Assembly (NCBI RefSeq): GCF_000004075.3
Contig: NC_026658.2
Span: forward strand, 4,278,001-4,342,000
Source of the DNA: Cucumis sativus
Taxonomy: Eukaryota > Streptophyta > Magnoliopsida > Cucurbitales > Cucurbitaceae
Direction of reading: 5' to 3'
DNA length: 64,000 nt
Below are positions 1-11,136 of this stretch, one piece after another. The translations under genes and the position numbers were made by a program. The number at the start of each line of letters is the position of its first letter. Position 1 is the stretch's first letter. The notes below the pieces were generated by a model. The model did not search any database. It worked only from the letters and a program-made list of their open reading frames with translations, and was not told where the DNA came from.

Positions 1-4
1 ATAT

Positions 5-1242
5 TCATCCCAAGTTTCTAGGTCGAGTTGGGTATGACTTAACTATTCCAAGCATTCTAGTCTTACTATTCCTTGTATGTAAATAGTTTGTCACATTACC
101 TGCTTGAGAGAAAACGAAGTGATGAAAATTGTAACAAGCTCCGACATAAATAAGCATCTCAAATGACATTCATATATTCATGATTAAACCTAGGTATTAC
201 GTGTAACCCATGGATTTAACTCCGAGCAGCGTTTTATTCAATAAATACACGAAGTTTTAGCTAATAACAATATACCCTTTGCAATACTCTCGTTCAGAGA
301 CAGCATATGCTTTGTGTATATATTTATTAATGCATATTAAAGATCTACCAAGCAGTTGTAAATACTAACACTTTCTAATGCCTGCGGAGTGGATTTCAAC
401 TATGTGGTGGTGTGATAGCCTTTTTTACAATCAATCACATTTACTTTCTATAACATACCTGTTCGGTTCTCGAGGTTGAATTCGTTTCTGTTTGAAGCAA
501 TGGGCTCCCCTTTTTCAATAACTGTCCTTACATTCTCCAACTGCGATACTCGGCATGAAAGTTCTTCATATTTCCTTCGACGCTCGTAATAATGTTCCTC
601 CATGTCCCTTCGGCTATCTTCCTCTGTTTTCTTGATTGCATATACGAGTTTTAAATTCTTGGTTCTAAGTTCCTCAATAGACTTCTCATGCTCATCATTT
701 TCTCTCTTGGCCGCTTCAATTGCAGATTGTAATTCTGAATTCTTGTGCTTAAGCTTTTGTATGGTCAATCTATCGTCCTCCTGAGCTTCCTTAACCGCTT
801 CAAGCATTTTCTCAAACCCGTCCAAAGCACTCTTCTTCTTCTCTCTATCCTCATTCACTTTAATAATCAATTCCTTGAGTTGTTGAATCTCACTCTCCAT
901 CTCCTTCAACTCCTCAAACCTTTCCTTCCACTTACCAAATCCTTTAGGATCAACCTCAACCTTGTCTTGCTCGACCATGGATTTATGAGTAAGATTGTCA
1001 AGCCTCAGAAACTCGTATTTACTTTGGAGCAACTCATATTCTTTGTTCTTGCTCTCAATCTCCTTCCTCATCTTTACTTCTTTAGCAACCAAAGCCTCCT
1101 CCACCTTGTCGAAATCCTTAGCCCTAAAAGCCGTCCGTAAAAACGAAACTAACTCCGATATACTCCGACTCTCAAAGTTATCATCATCAACAGAATTCAA
1201 AGTAGCACAAGACTCGATCGCCATTTCAAAATTCGTAGACAT
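5..1242 (-). CDS. Coiled-coil protein of unknown function (3' end tentative)
   Basis: Main exon 459-1242 on the minus strand, then a proposed last exon 5-99 (intron 100-458). The start is the ATG at 1242; the open frame runs a little further upstream, but only from a TTG. The main exon encodes 261 residues, almost entirely charged heptad-rich coiled coil (E/K-rich from about residue 50), with a short acidic N-terminus and no membrane segment or zinc motif. The open frame appears to stop at 448, but a good donor (CAG/GTATGT) lies at 459/458, so that stop is probably intronic. The acceptor at 100 has a pyrimidine-rich tract and joins in frame, giving 30 more residues and a stop at 5-7 (292 aa). 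Weaker acceptors near 380 and 280 would also give short tails, and the gene could continue beyond the window. I do not recognise a named family; function is unknown. The main exon is well supported, the tail is not. Confidence 0.6.
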
Positions 1243-1700
1243 TGAAATGCCGACTGCTACCAAACCTGATAATCAAGGGCACATAACTCACTAATATATA
1301 TATATATAACGACTCGTTCACACAATGCTAAACAAAAAAACAAAAAAGAAGAAGAAGAAGAAGAAGAAGAAGAAACTAACCTGAAAACGCAGAATTGAGT
1401 GTAGTCGACGTTGAAGAAGGAGAGAAATGAGGTTTAAATGCTATGATGGGGGAAGCATTGTGAAGAAGAGAGGTGAAGGAAGCACGCAGAAGAAATGAGA
1501 AGAAGATCACACTTCCAATGAGAAATTTGAAGGATGGAAATTGTGCCGGGAAATGAGAGGAGTATGAACCTCGATAAAAAACGTAAACCCACTACTGAAT
1601 CGCCGTACCCGAGAGTTTGTTAAAAGTAGAGGCCCAAATCGCCGCCGTTTCTGAGCTTTGAACTCAATGGGCCTTTTCTAAAAGCCCAATTTCATCATTT
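1243..1700 (-). promoter_or_regulatory. Leader, leader intron and promoter of the coiled-coil gene
   Basis: Minus-strand donor CAG/GTTAGT at 1381/1380 and an acceptor near 1269 or 1252 outline a leader intron of about 110-130 bp. It contains a GAA/TTC microsatellite (1347-1374) and an AT run near 1292-1308. Further upstream are three site II-type motifs (GGCCCA 1631-1636, TGGGCC 1668-1673, AGCCCA 1683-1688), a class bound by TCP factors and common in promoters of genes active in dividing cells. The transcription start is inferred to lie near 1450-1570; no clear TATA box was found. Confidence 0.5.
1347..1374. repeat. GAA microsatellite
   Basis: Nine or so uninterrupted GAA units on the plus strand (TTC in the direction of the neighbouring gene), inside its proposed leader intron, where it could double as a pyrimidine tract. 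Confidence 0.9.
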
Positions 1701-1703
1701 ACA
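1646..1703 (+). repeat. Promoter-derived direct repeat, copy 1
   Basis: About 58 bp nearly repeated, same orientation, at 3175-3230. This copy sits in the promoter of the coiled-coil gene and carries intact TGGGCC and AGCCCA motifs. Confidence 0.75.
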
Positions 1704-3174
1704 ATTCTGCAAAAACTAATGAAAAATGTGAATCATCTACTCCTGCTTTATTGTTTCACACATTCTCAATCATTTATATTAATGAGATTTTAAAAAAATT
1801 AGGTAAAAATAAAACATTTATACAAAAGTTCATTTTATTTATTTGCATATATTATATTCTACTTATTATTAATCTTAAAACTTTTATATTTAAACTATTA
1901 ATTATATAATTTATTTCTTTTTATTTGGTTTTCTTTATTCTATTTATTATATTATACAATTAGGGTAAATTTTGATTGAATTTAATTAACAAATATATTT
2001 CTCTATTCATCGTTCAATTTTTGTTATTTTTTTATGTCGGTCAAATTCATTTTTTTTAGTTCATCTTTTTCTTTTTAGCTTATAATCTTTTCATGTTATA
2101 TATTCGGTTTAATTTTCGTTTTATATATCTTTAAATTTTCCAATTGATATCTTGTTACATTAGTAAATAATAATTGTGTTGATTTTAAGAGGGATATATT
2201 TTCAATATATAACGATTATATTAAATTTTGTTATCGATTTTATCCATATATTTAAAGATCTCATTTCATAATTGTACATTATATATAAATTTGGAATCAA
2301 ACCGCATGTTTGTTCGTTATATACCAGAGGTTATATTATGGACATATATTACTATTATATTTTTTTTCTTATTAGTTATGACCACGTTCTAATATATTGT
2401 GATGATTTTTTCAATAATTTAGACAACTATATTAGTTACAGAGTATAAGATATTTTAGTCCATGAATACATGTCATTTCAAGAGTTACACAGTAATTTAT
2501 AAAAAAAAAATTATAAACCAACAAAAATTATAAACCAATTATGCATGTAGTTCAGAATTTTTGTTGAATTACAGCTAAATATATTGCATTCGTACGACAG
2601 TATTATTCTTACATTTAAAGTTCTGTTTCTAAATTAACACATATTTTCATATTATCTGCTGAAGTCAATCTAAAACTACATATTCAATATAGCATAAAAA
2701 TACTGGATATATATAGTCATTAACAACTACTTTTGTTACATGGTTATATATTTGAAATAATTAAACATACATATATATATATGTCAAATATACATCGTGT
2801 ATTTATATAACTTACTAAATATCTATGATTGTTATAATTATATTTGATAAAAATATAGTATATTTGAAATTAATAACTAAACCAAATAAAGTGCACATAT
2901 ATAACAATTTAAATGTATATATTTTGTTTCAATATGCTTATCAACACACAAAAAAAAATCATATCATATACTTAAATAAACTATAGAATTCATAAAATAA
3001 AAATGAAAAATGAAGAAAACATACATACATTTGTAAACACGACTTTAGGAATGAAAAAATAAAATTATTTAAAAACCATATACCAATGATAATAAAAAGA
3101 TGAAAATAAATAAAATTTAAACAAACAATCCAAATGTTTAGCATTAAAAAAATGTTTATTATCTCAAATCCAAA

Positions 3175-3230
3175 CGTTTCTGAGCTTTGAACTCAATAGC
3201 GTTTTCTAAAAGATCAATTTCATCATTTAT
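3175..3230 (+). repeat. Promoter-derived direct repeat, copy 2
   Basis: Matches 1646-1703 over its length with a few substitutions and small gaps. Both site II motifs of copy 1 are destroyed here, so this looks like the decayed or displaced copy. Confidence 0.75.
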
Positions 3231-4477
3231 TAATGTTCTAAGGCTTCAATTTTCCACAAATATAGATTCCACGAAACTACCCACCTTTATAGTGAATACT
3301 ATATTAAAGAAAGAAAGTGCACCTAAGGAAACCCAAACTTACATTCAAATTTTGTAAAAACTTCATTGTTGAACAAACTTTCAAAACTGGTAATCCAAAC
3401 GGAACATTGTTCTTCCATTTTCTGTGTAAATTTACCGCCTAGACAGTTGCCCATACCTAATCAAAAAAATAGAAATATGTGTATCACTGCTTATTTTAAA
3501 TATGAAAGTGTATATACAACACAAAGTTGTTTTAAATATGTAAGAGTATCTAATTATTACTTTATAGTAACATTTAAATAAGAAAGAGAAAAGACAGTGA
3601 TTATATACTCACTGACACTATACTATAATTCACAACTACCTTTTTTTAAACAATTAGTTGAATGAGACGATTTGAAACTTCACTCTAATTTGTATTGATT
3701 GAAAACTTCTACAAAAAATTAATAATATGAAATAAATATGCATTTATCGAATAAGATAGCTAAAATAAGAAAGAAAGACGAGACATAGAGAGATAGGAAA
3801 GAAGAGTAAATTGACGAAGAAAGTGATCGATTATGGCACCGAAAAGTTGGATGGAGAGAGCGAAAATATAATATAAAAATATTGAAACCTTATTTAAGAA
3901 AATTAATGTGATTTTGAGATATTTTTGTAAAACTACATCTAAACTAGGAGTTTCTTCTTGATTTTTCTTTTAAATAAATCAAAATGAACTAAAATTTTAG
4001 ATGGATAGACACTCATATGATCGTTCATGAGACAATAACTTTTATTATTTATTTTTATATTTTTGAATTTTGAATTTTGTTTTGAACGTTTTAAGGTGTG
4101 AAATTTAAATGGCCAAAAGCAATTGATATTCATTTCATTTTGGTTTGTTTCTAAAATATGGATAGATAGTATTGAGAGTTTCTTCGTGATTAATGTTGCT
4201 GTTTTTTAAACTTTTTTATAAAAATTCAAATTTTCAAATTAATTAGACAAAAATTTAGTTTAAAAGAAAAAAATTATAAAAAAATATAATATTGAACAAA
4301 ATATTTATACTTCGTGCAAAAACAATATAACAACATAGTTAATTTTATCATTTAGTGATTTTGTTCCGTGTAAATGATTTGTTGATTTTTTCTATTTTTG
4401 AAAAAACTTCTTTAATAAACATCGTTTTATGATGCAAAATAAGGGATACTTACAAATATAGCAGATAGATTTAAAAT

Positions 4478-4653
4478 AATTAAGTATATAGCAACATTTA
4501 AAAAAAATGCAAATAAAGTAAAATTTGTCGAAGTTTATCAATTATTATATTGCAAATATGTGTCTATCACTCATAAACAAGTATGTCAGTGATAAAAGTC
4601 TGTCACTACTTTGATATATTTACAATTTTTAAAAATATTTTTATATAGTTAAT
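4478..4653. mobile_element. MITE-like element, copy A
   Basis: Imperfect terminal inverted repeats of about 36 bp: the left end begins AATTAAGTATATAG and the right end, read on the other strand, begins AATTAACTATATA. Non-coding, about 176 bp. The interior has the 'tatcactgataa..gtctgtcact' style text that I associate with common Cucumis intergenic repeats (from memory). Target-site duplication not resolved. Confidence 0.5.
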
Positions 4654-7009
4654 TATTATAATGGTTTACTATTAGAATTATTGCAAAATTAATACTTTTT
4701 TTATTTTTTAAATTAAGGTAATTAACCACAACCTAAATACCAATTTGATTTTCTTTTACATAGATGGCTTATTTAATTTCTTTTTAATATTTTCTTTAAT
4801 CTTACATATATGTGGTTTATATATATATATTTATAAAAGGGTTTTCAATCTTTTTGCAATAAAAAGATCCAAGAATATTAGGCATGATATGTTTATATAA
4901 AGACGAAGAATAGAATATTTGAAAATTTAGAGTCTTTTACCTACAAAAGAATCTACCATTTAGAGAAATTATGGTGTATTATTTATGTCATATAGTTAGG
5001 TCAAGAATAACATATTTGTTTTCTAAATTTGTTTTTGAAATCTATTATTGGTTTAAAACTTTAATATGTATCCATTTTGTTTTAAAATTTAGTTTTCACT
5101 GTATCCATCAATTTTAAAACAAATCAAATTTTATTGATCCAAAACATATACTTTTTTTTATATAGTAGAATATTAAATACTTTTAATGAAATGTACTTAG
5201 TTTCAAGTACGACAAGAATAAATTATTTGGACTAAGGATCTCTCAACTAACACATATTTTCATACTCACCAACGAGAGTTTAGCTCAAATAATACTAATG
5301 TATATCCAGAATCAAGAGATTTTACGTTCATATCCTCCACATCCTATTTCTACTAAGAAAACACACAATTAATATTACAGTAATTAAACAAACTTTCACT
5401 TTTTAACTAATGAAACGTACCTATTGTAACAACACGATCTTGCACGCGTGGCTACGTATATATTTATAGATACCAAAAGTTATAAAATTGTTGAAGTTAC
5501 ATGGCAACATGGGAGATGAGTAATAAAGTAGACAAAGAAAGGCACATGTAATTGAAGCCAAAAAGAAGCTAAATTATATATATTCCTAACAAAAAGAGAG
5601 AAAAAAGGAAGATGGACCTTTCATGATAGATACCACTGGGAGATTAGAGGTATGATCACAAGGGATATAATGTATATACTTCTATATGTACAGAAAAAAG
5701 GAACGTGTGCTTGATTATAGCAGATTACTCTAAAATTTATTTCAATTTTTTTTGTTTATCAAAGTAAGTCCAGCTCATTAAAAAGTATGTAATTTAATTT
5801 TTTACTTCAAGATCAAGAATACAAATTTATCTCATTATAAATTACAAAAAAAAACATTAATTATTTGGTAGTTTTAAACTTTAAAATATGCTCCACTTTA
5901 ATTTAATTGAGTCTAATAAAGAAAAAGAATATTTAATTTCTTGAAATTGAAGAGAGTGTAATGAATGGAGTTAAGAGTAGGTGACATTTTCAAAGATTGT
6001 GTAATAAAAGGTAAATAGTTTGTGAATTTTTTATATTATTGAAAAATTTTCTAAAAACAATTATGTAAACATTTTTACAATATTTCAATAAATTTGATTG
6101 TAAAAAGATTATAGTGGCATCAATTATTTGGTAGCCTAAAGTTTTTATTTTTAATAATATATTTTAATAAAGTAGTGGTCTGATGGATATAATGTTCACA
6201 AAATCTCATCTTTCACAACTTTATTTCTTCAGCTTCTAGTGGCCATAAATAATGCATCACAATACATACAAAAATAAAAATGCACCATCTTTTCAATTCA
6301 TTTTCGAATATTTTATTTTTCAATGCATTTTTATTTACAAATTACTAATTTCTAGAAAGAAAAGAAAAACATATAAATTACGAAAATTCCCCTTCTCAAT
6401 TTTTATATTGTTCAGAATAATCTATTTCTATAAATTATAATACCATCTTAACTCAGTTATGTTGATGTTTTCTTTAAGTCATATTAGTCTCATTCAATCT
6501 TTACTTTCCAATTGAAACGAGCCACAAATTTGTTTTTTTTTTTATTTTATTTTTTTCTTCTCAATATTTATTCAAAAGTTAAACATCACTTTCAAAAACT
6601 AAAAACCCTTTTTTTAGCCAACAAAAAGTTAAAACTCTCAAACCATACATTTGACTCATTCATAGAAAATAATTTTGAAAAGTGGAATGAATAATTAAAT
6701 TTAGAAATTATGCCAAAAATCTACAAAAAGCAATTTCGGAGCGTAACGGCGAGGAAAACAGTGCGGCCTCGCCATAACCATATTCAAAATATCGTTTCAC
6801 GTTTTTTTGTCCGATAAACCTGCGAGATTGGACTCCTTGGGTTCGTTCGTAATTTTATAAAAATGAGAGGGCAGATGTGCGAAAGAAGCGCTAAACTTTC
6901 CATCTCCCCGGAAAGACAGAGGACGACACCATCGGATTAATAAATAAATAAAATTAATTAATTAATTAAAAATAGCAAATTTAGAAAGAAATTAAATTTT
7001 ATTTTTTCC

Positions 7010-7159
7010 ATTTCGTCTTCTGTCTCTATTTAAGTTCTGTTTTACGTTTTCTTCTGTTTTCTTTTTCTTTTTCTTTTTTCCCCTCTCTCTCTTTAAAAAA
7101 ACCTTTTCTCTTTTTCCTTTATAGATTCATTGCGTGAAAAAGTCAGAATCAAATTCCAG
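7010..7159 (+). promoter_or_regulatory. Proposed promoter and first leader exon of the CIP1-like gene
   Basis: A TATTTAAG box near 7027 is followed by a pyrimidine-rich leader typical of plant 5' UTRs and a donor CCAG/GTAATT at 7159/7160. The matching acceptor is probably just before the coding start, after the pyrimidine-rich stretch ending near 8820. That makes a leader intron of about 1.66 kb, which contains MITE-like copy B. The link to the downstream gene is inferred from strand, order and splice-site quality. Confidence 0.45.
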
Positions 7160-7939
7160 GTAATTTTCACTTTTTTAACCCAATGAATCTCTGTTTCTTC
7201 CTTGTGATCATTTGAAATGGTTGATGATATATGATGGAATGAGTTTGTAATGTTTTAGATCTATTATCATTTTTTAATCTCTACTTATCATAATTATGTT
7301 ATACTCTCCAAAACTCTGAATCGAAATTGCATTGGTAGTTCTTTATTTATTTATTTTTTTTGGAATTTGTAGTGTTGTTCATTTGTTTTTTTAATTTTGG
7401 CAGCCAAACAGAATCCAGCTCAATTTCCCATTTTCCATTTACTGTCTGAGATGTTGATTGATTGGTTTTTGATCTGTCATTAGAATTGTTGCATTTAATA
7501 TTAATCTTTGCTATTTAAAGTTTTCTTCTCTCTTTTTAATATTCATACGAGTGTTTCAATCTCATTTATCTACGTATCTAGAAAGTTCAAAGACTTTTTC
7601 TTGTGGATTGAATTGAACCGTTGAGTTATTCAAAAACATTGTTAGATTATACTAACATTCTGATTACATATATTCAAGCCTACCACTAGCTTATAACTCT
7701 TTATTAATTATCCACTCTAACATAATTTTCAAATAATTAGAGAAGATTTAGATATTCATGATGGAATTGGAATAATAATATTAAACTCTATCTTTCCCCT
7801 TTTCAAAATTTAAAACAATAAATATAGATAGTTTGAAAAATTCTAAAATTTTGCTTTACAAATATTTCCCTCATTTTCTTATGTGATTTTAGTATAGAAA
7901 TTTTGGATAATTATAATAGGTAGCGATTTGAGAAAAAAT

Positions 7940-8065
7940 AATTAAATATATAACATTATTTTTTAAAAATTGTAAATATACGGATAAACTTTTGTAGTTG
8001 ATATATACAGATAAACTTTATTCTATATTTACAACATTTAGAAAATTTTACTATATGTGTTAATA
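7940..8065. mobile_element. MITE-like element, copy B
   Basis: Begins AATTAAATATATAAC and ends with an imperfect inverse of it, with the same T/A-run arrangement as the element at 4478-4653. About 126 bp, non-coding, inside the proposed leader intron of the CIP1-like gene. Confidence 0.45.
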
Positions 8066-8874
8066 TTTTAAATCTAATAGCTATATTTTCGACTTTAGTT
8101 AATATTATTTTTCCATTCCAATGTATTTTTAATGTTTCTTTTTTCTGTTTTTTTTTCCAAATGTATGTTTCACCAAAAATATGTGTAAGATATAAACTTG
8201 TCCCTAGTGTACTATCACTTTGCTATTTACCTAATTTTCCCAAGAAATATTATTTGAAAAAAGAAAAACTAATAAAGGGAATTTGAGAGTAGTACTCTAT
8301 ATTATTCAAAGCTAACTATTTTGGTGTGGGCATAGGGTTATGGGTGTGGAGAGAGGGTTGTTTGGTATATGTTTGGGGTAGGGGTTATTGAATAATAATC
8401 CAAGTTGAAGATAGTGAATCTTATTATTTGTTTTAGCAATGACAAATTTTGAGTTATTATTAGGAGGGTAGGGGAACCATACTATGTTAGAGAAATTATT
8501 CATAAATGTGTGTGTATATATATATATATATATATGGGTATGACATAGGTAAGCTAGGCCTCTTATCTTTTTTAAAAATGTATATTTTGTGTGGCGATGA
8601 AAGTGGACAAATTGGCGAAGTTGGAAGTTAATAGCACAATGGAAAATAATGCATCAAATAAGTCACTATTATGACATTTTATTGTGCAAGTTGAATTTGA
8701 CTTTTTTTTTTTCATCATCTAATTATGAAAAATAATTCATGTAGAAGAAAAACTAGAATATTGGTATGAGTAGCATGCATGACACTAGCCACACACACTC
8801 TTTGAAAATTTTCACCTATAGTCTTACTTGAATATTCTATTTGTAAATAAAAATTAGGATTGAGATTTGAGGAG

Positions 8875-11136
8875 ATGATGAAGCATCGCATGCGAAAAGG
8901 ATTAACGGACTCTAACGTAATCAATTTAAAATCGGATGAAATTACTGAACAACAGAAGATGACTAAAGCAGGTATAGTTTCTATTTTTTTTAATATAATA
9001 TTTATGAGATTTGAGGACCTCTCATTTTAGAGACGGGGAGTCATGCTAGCAACAACTTAGACCTAAAATGAATTTGGACTAAAAATTTTCTTAATATCTT
9101 ATTCTCTTTTAATGTGTTTATGTGAAAGATTTTAATTAAATTAAAAGTATAGTTTCTACGCTCTTGTATTTGTTTCTGTTTAGACAAGGTTGTTTGTATC
9201 TTTCAAACTTAACCACATCACGTTTTTTTATGACAAATAAAATTGTAGCCTTCGTTGTGTTTTGTTATCATAAGTTAGTAAATTATTTACTCTCTGACAA
9301 TTGTTCTTCAAAACTATAGTGCATGATGAAATGTGGAACAAATAAAACTCATTACTTGTGGCTTTCTTCTTTTTGTTTTTGTTTTAAGATTACATTTTCT
9401 TCTTAACAAGAAAACAAACTGTTTAATTTTCAGAAATGGAACAAAAGATGATGAGAATCTTGAAGCTAATGAAGAACAAAGATCAAGGAAAAAGTAGAGG
9501 AATGCCAAAGGACTCAAAGAAAGAAACGGAAGTTGTTGGCCTTGTTGAGGATTTATACAAAAGTTACCAGTCGATTTATGAACAATATGGTCATCTACGA
9601 GATGAAGCTGAAAGAATCTTTAATTCCAAAAGTGAAGACGAAGAGGACAAGGAAGATGTCTCTTCTTCATCTTCAAGCTCTAATTCTGATTCCGATTTAG
9701 AATATTTTTCGTCCGAGGAAGTAAACACCAACAACGTTCATAATTTACAGGATGAACGCTCAAACAACTTCCATGCTCAAATTCAAGCAGATGAGCTAGA
9801 AAAGCAAATTGTACAAAAGAATGAAGCCTTGGCTAAGGTTGATTTTCTGCATCGAGAACTAGATAGTGTACGAAGCCAGAAACGCGAATTGGAAAATAGG
9901 AAAAACAAGGAGATATCTGAGAATATGGCTTTGATAGTTAATTTGAAACAAGAAATATCGAAAAAGATTGGACTTGAACAGAAGATTCTGGAAGACAAAG
10001 AGAGAGTTCTTGATCGGATAAAGGAGCTGGAAACGGAATTAGACACTCTACATTACCGAAGAAGGGAAATAGAAGAACAAAATATTCGAATGAGATCCGA
10101 AAATCAATGGCTAAACACTAAGAATTCTGAATTGGAGATGGCATTGACGAGTAAAGAAACGGAAGCTTCTTCTCAGACGATCGCATTGATGGAGCAAGTC
10201 AAGAATCTAAAACATAAAGTGGATGGATCGCAGGCTGAAAAAACCAAATTAGAGCAAGAAATGGAGCGATATAAACAAGAATTTTCTCACAAATTCTCTG
10301 AAATGGAGGCAGAAAACAACAGATTGAAAAGCAAAATTGTCGATCAGGAAAGAATCCTAAAAGAAAAGGACGAAACAATAATCACATTTAACGAGAAATA
10401 CAAGCAAGCAAGAAATTGCTTACCCGACGTCGCTTCGAGTCTGGTAAGCACAGAGAGAAAAATGGAAGAGTTAGCAGAAGAGCTCCGAAGCGGCCTAGAA
10501 GATAAAATCCGTATACTATCTCAGAGAATTCTCGTAGCAGAGCAACTACACAATGAAAGCAGAGAAAGCTTCAGAACAAGAAACAAAAGACACGAACAAG
10601 AGAAGAGACAGTTTGAACAAAAAATAGTAAATCACGAAGCAGAACTGATGAAACTGGGCAACATGAACGAATTCGGAATGGACAGAATGGCAAGAAAATT
10701 CGAAGAAGAGAGTGCGAAGCTTCTAAATCATATACTATGGATCACAAAGGAGCTTACATTCGCAAAATATTGGGTTAGAACGCGAAACAACGAGTTAAAA
10801 CAACTGAAAACAAATTTAACTCGATTCGTTGCTCAAATGGAGGAAAAAGAAGAACAAGAGTTCTTGTTAAGAGAGAAACTATGGAATCTAGAGGCGAAAA
10901 TAAGCAAAGAGGGAGGAGAGAAACTGAATCTGATCAGAACGTTAGGACAATTCGAGAAGAAGATGACGAAAATGGAGAATATACTGAAGGAGAAAGATGA
11001 AGAAGTGTTCCGACTTGCCGAAGAGAAGAGAGAAGTAATTCGACAACTATGCGTTGTGATTGATCACCATCGAAGCCGCTACGATCAGCTCAAAGACGTC
11101 ATGCTCGAAAAGGTCAGAAACAATAGAATGATTTGA
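8875..11136 (+). CDS. Short CIP1-like NAB-domain coiled-coil protein
   Basis: Two coding exons, 8875-8971 and 9434-11136, joined in phase 1 (donor GCAG/GTATAG, acceptor TTTCAG), giving 599 aa. The small first exon starts with two ATGs, then KHRMRKG, the same opening as CIP1 at 16260. Residues 1-80 form a NAB-type domain (actin-binding in the NET family), with the signature LVEDLYKSYQSIYEQYGHL. A serine/acidic run (SSSSSSSNSDSD) follows, then continuous coiled coil. The C-terminus (KYWV..., then REVIRQLCVVIDHHRSRYD) matches that of CIP1. It differs from its neighbour in lacking the block of 112-residue repeats, so it is less than half as long. By family the product is a cytoskeleton-associated coiled-coil protein; a role in COP1/light signalling is known only for Arabidopsis CIP1 and is inferred here. 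Tandem paralogue of the next gene. Confidence 0.85.

Larger units (their letters stand above)
1704..7000. other. AT-rich intergenic region
   Basis: About 5.3 kb with no gene I can support. Open frames here are short, low-complexity and rich in F/I/K/N, as expected from AT-rich DNA. It holds the second copy of the promoter repeat (3175-3230), a MITE-like inverted-repeat element (4478-4653), scattered TA runs, and near 6740-6800 a short less AT-rich stretch that may mark the distal promoter of the next gene. Confidence 0.7.

Noticed and set aside
602-1294. Plus-strand open frames of 60-131 aa opposite the left-edge gene
   Set aside because: They are antisense shadows of an E/K-rich coiled-coil exon: the complement of such codons gives leucine/serine-rich frames. 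No splice or promoter signal of their own.
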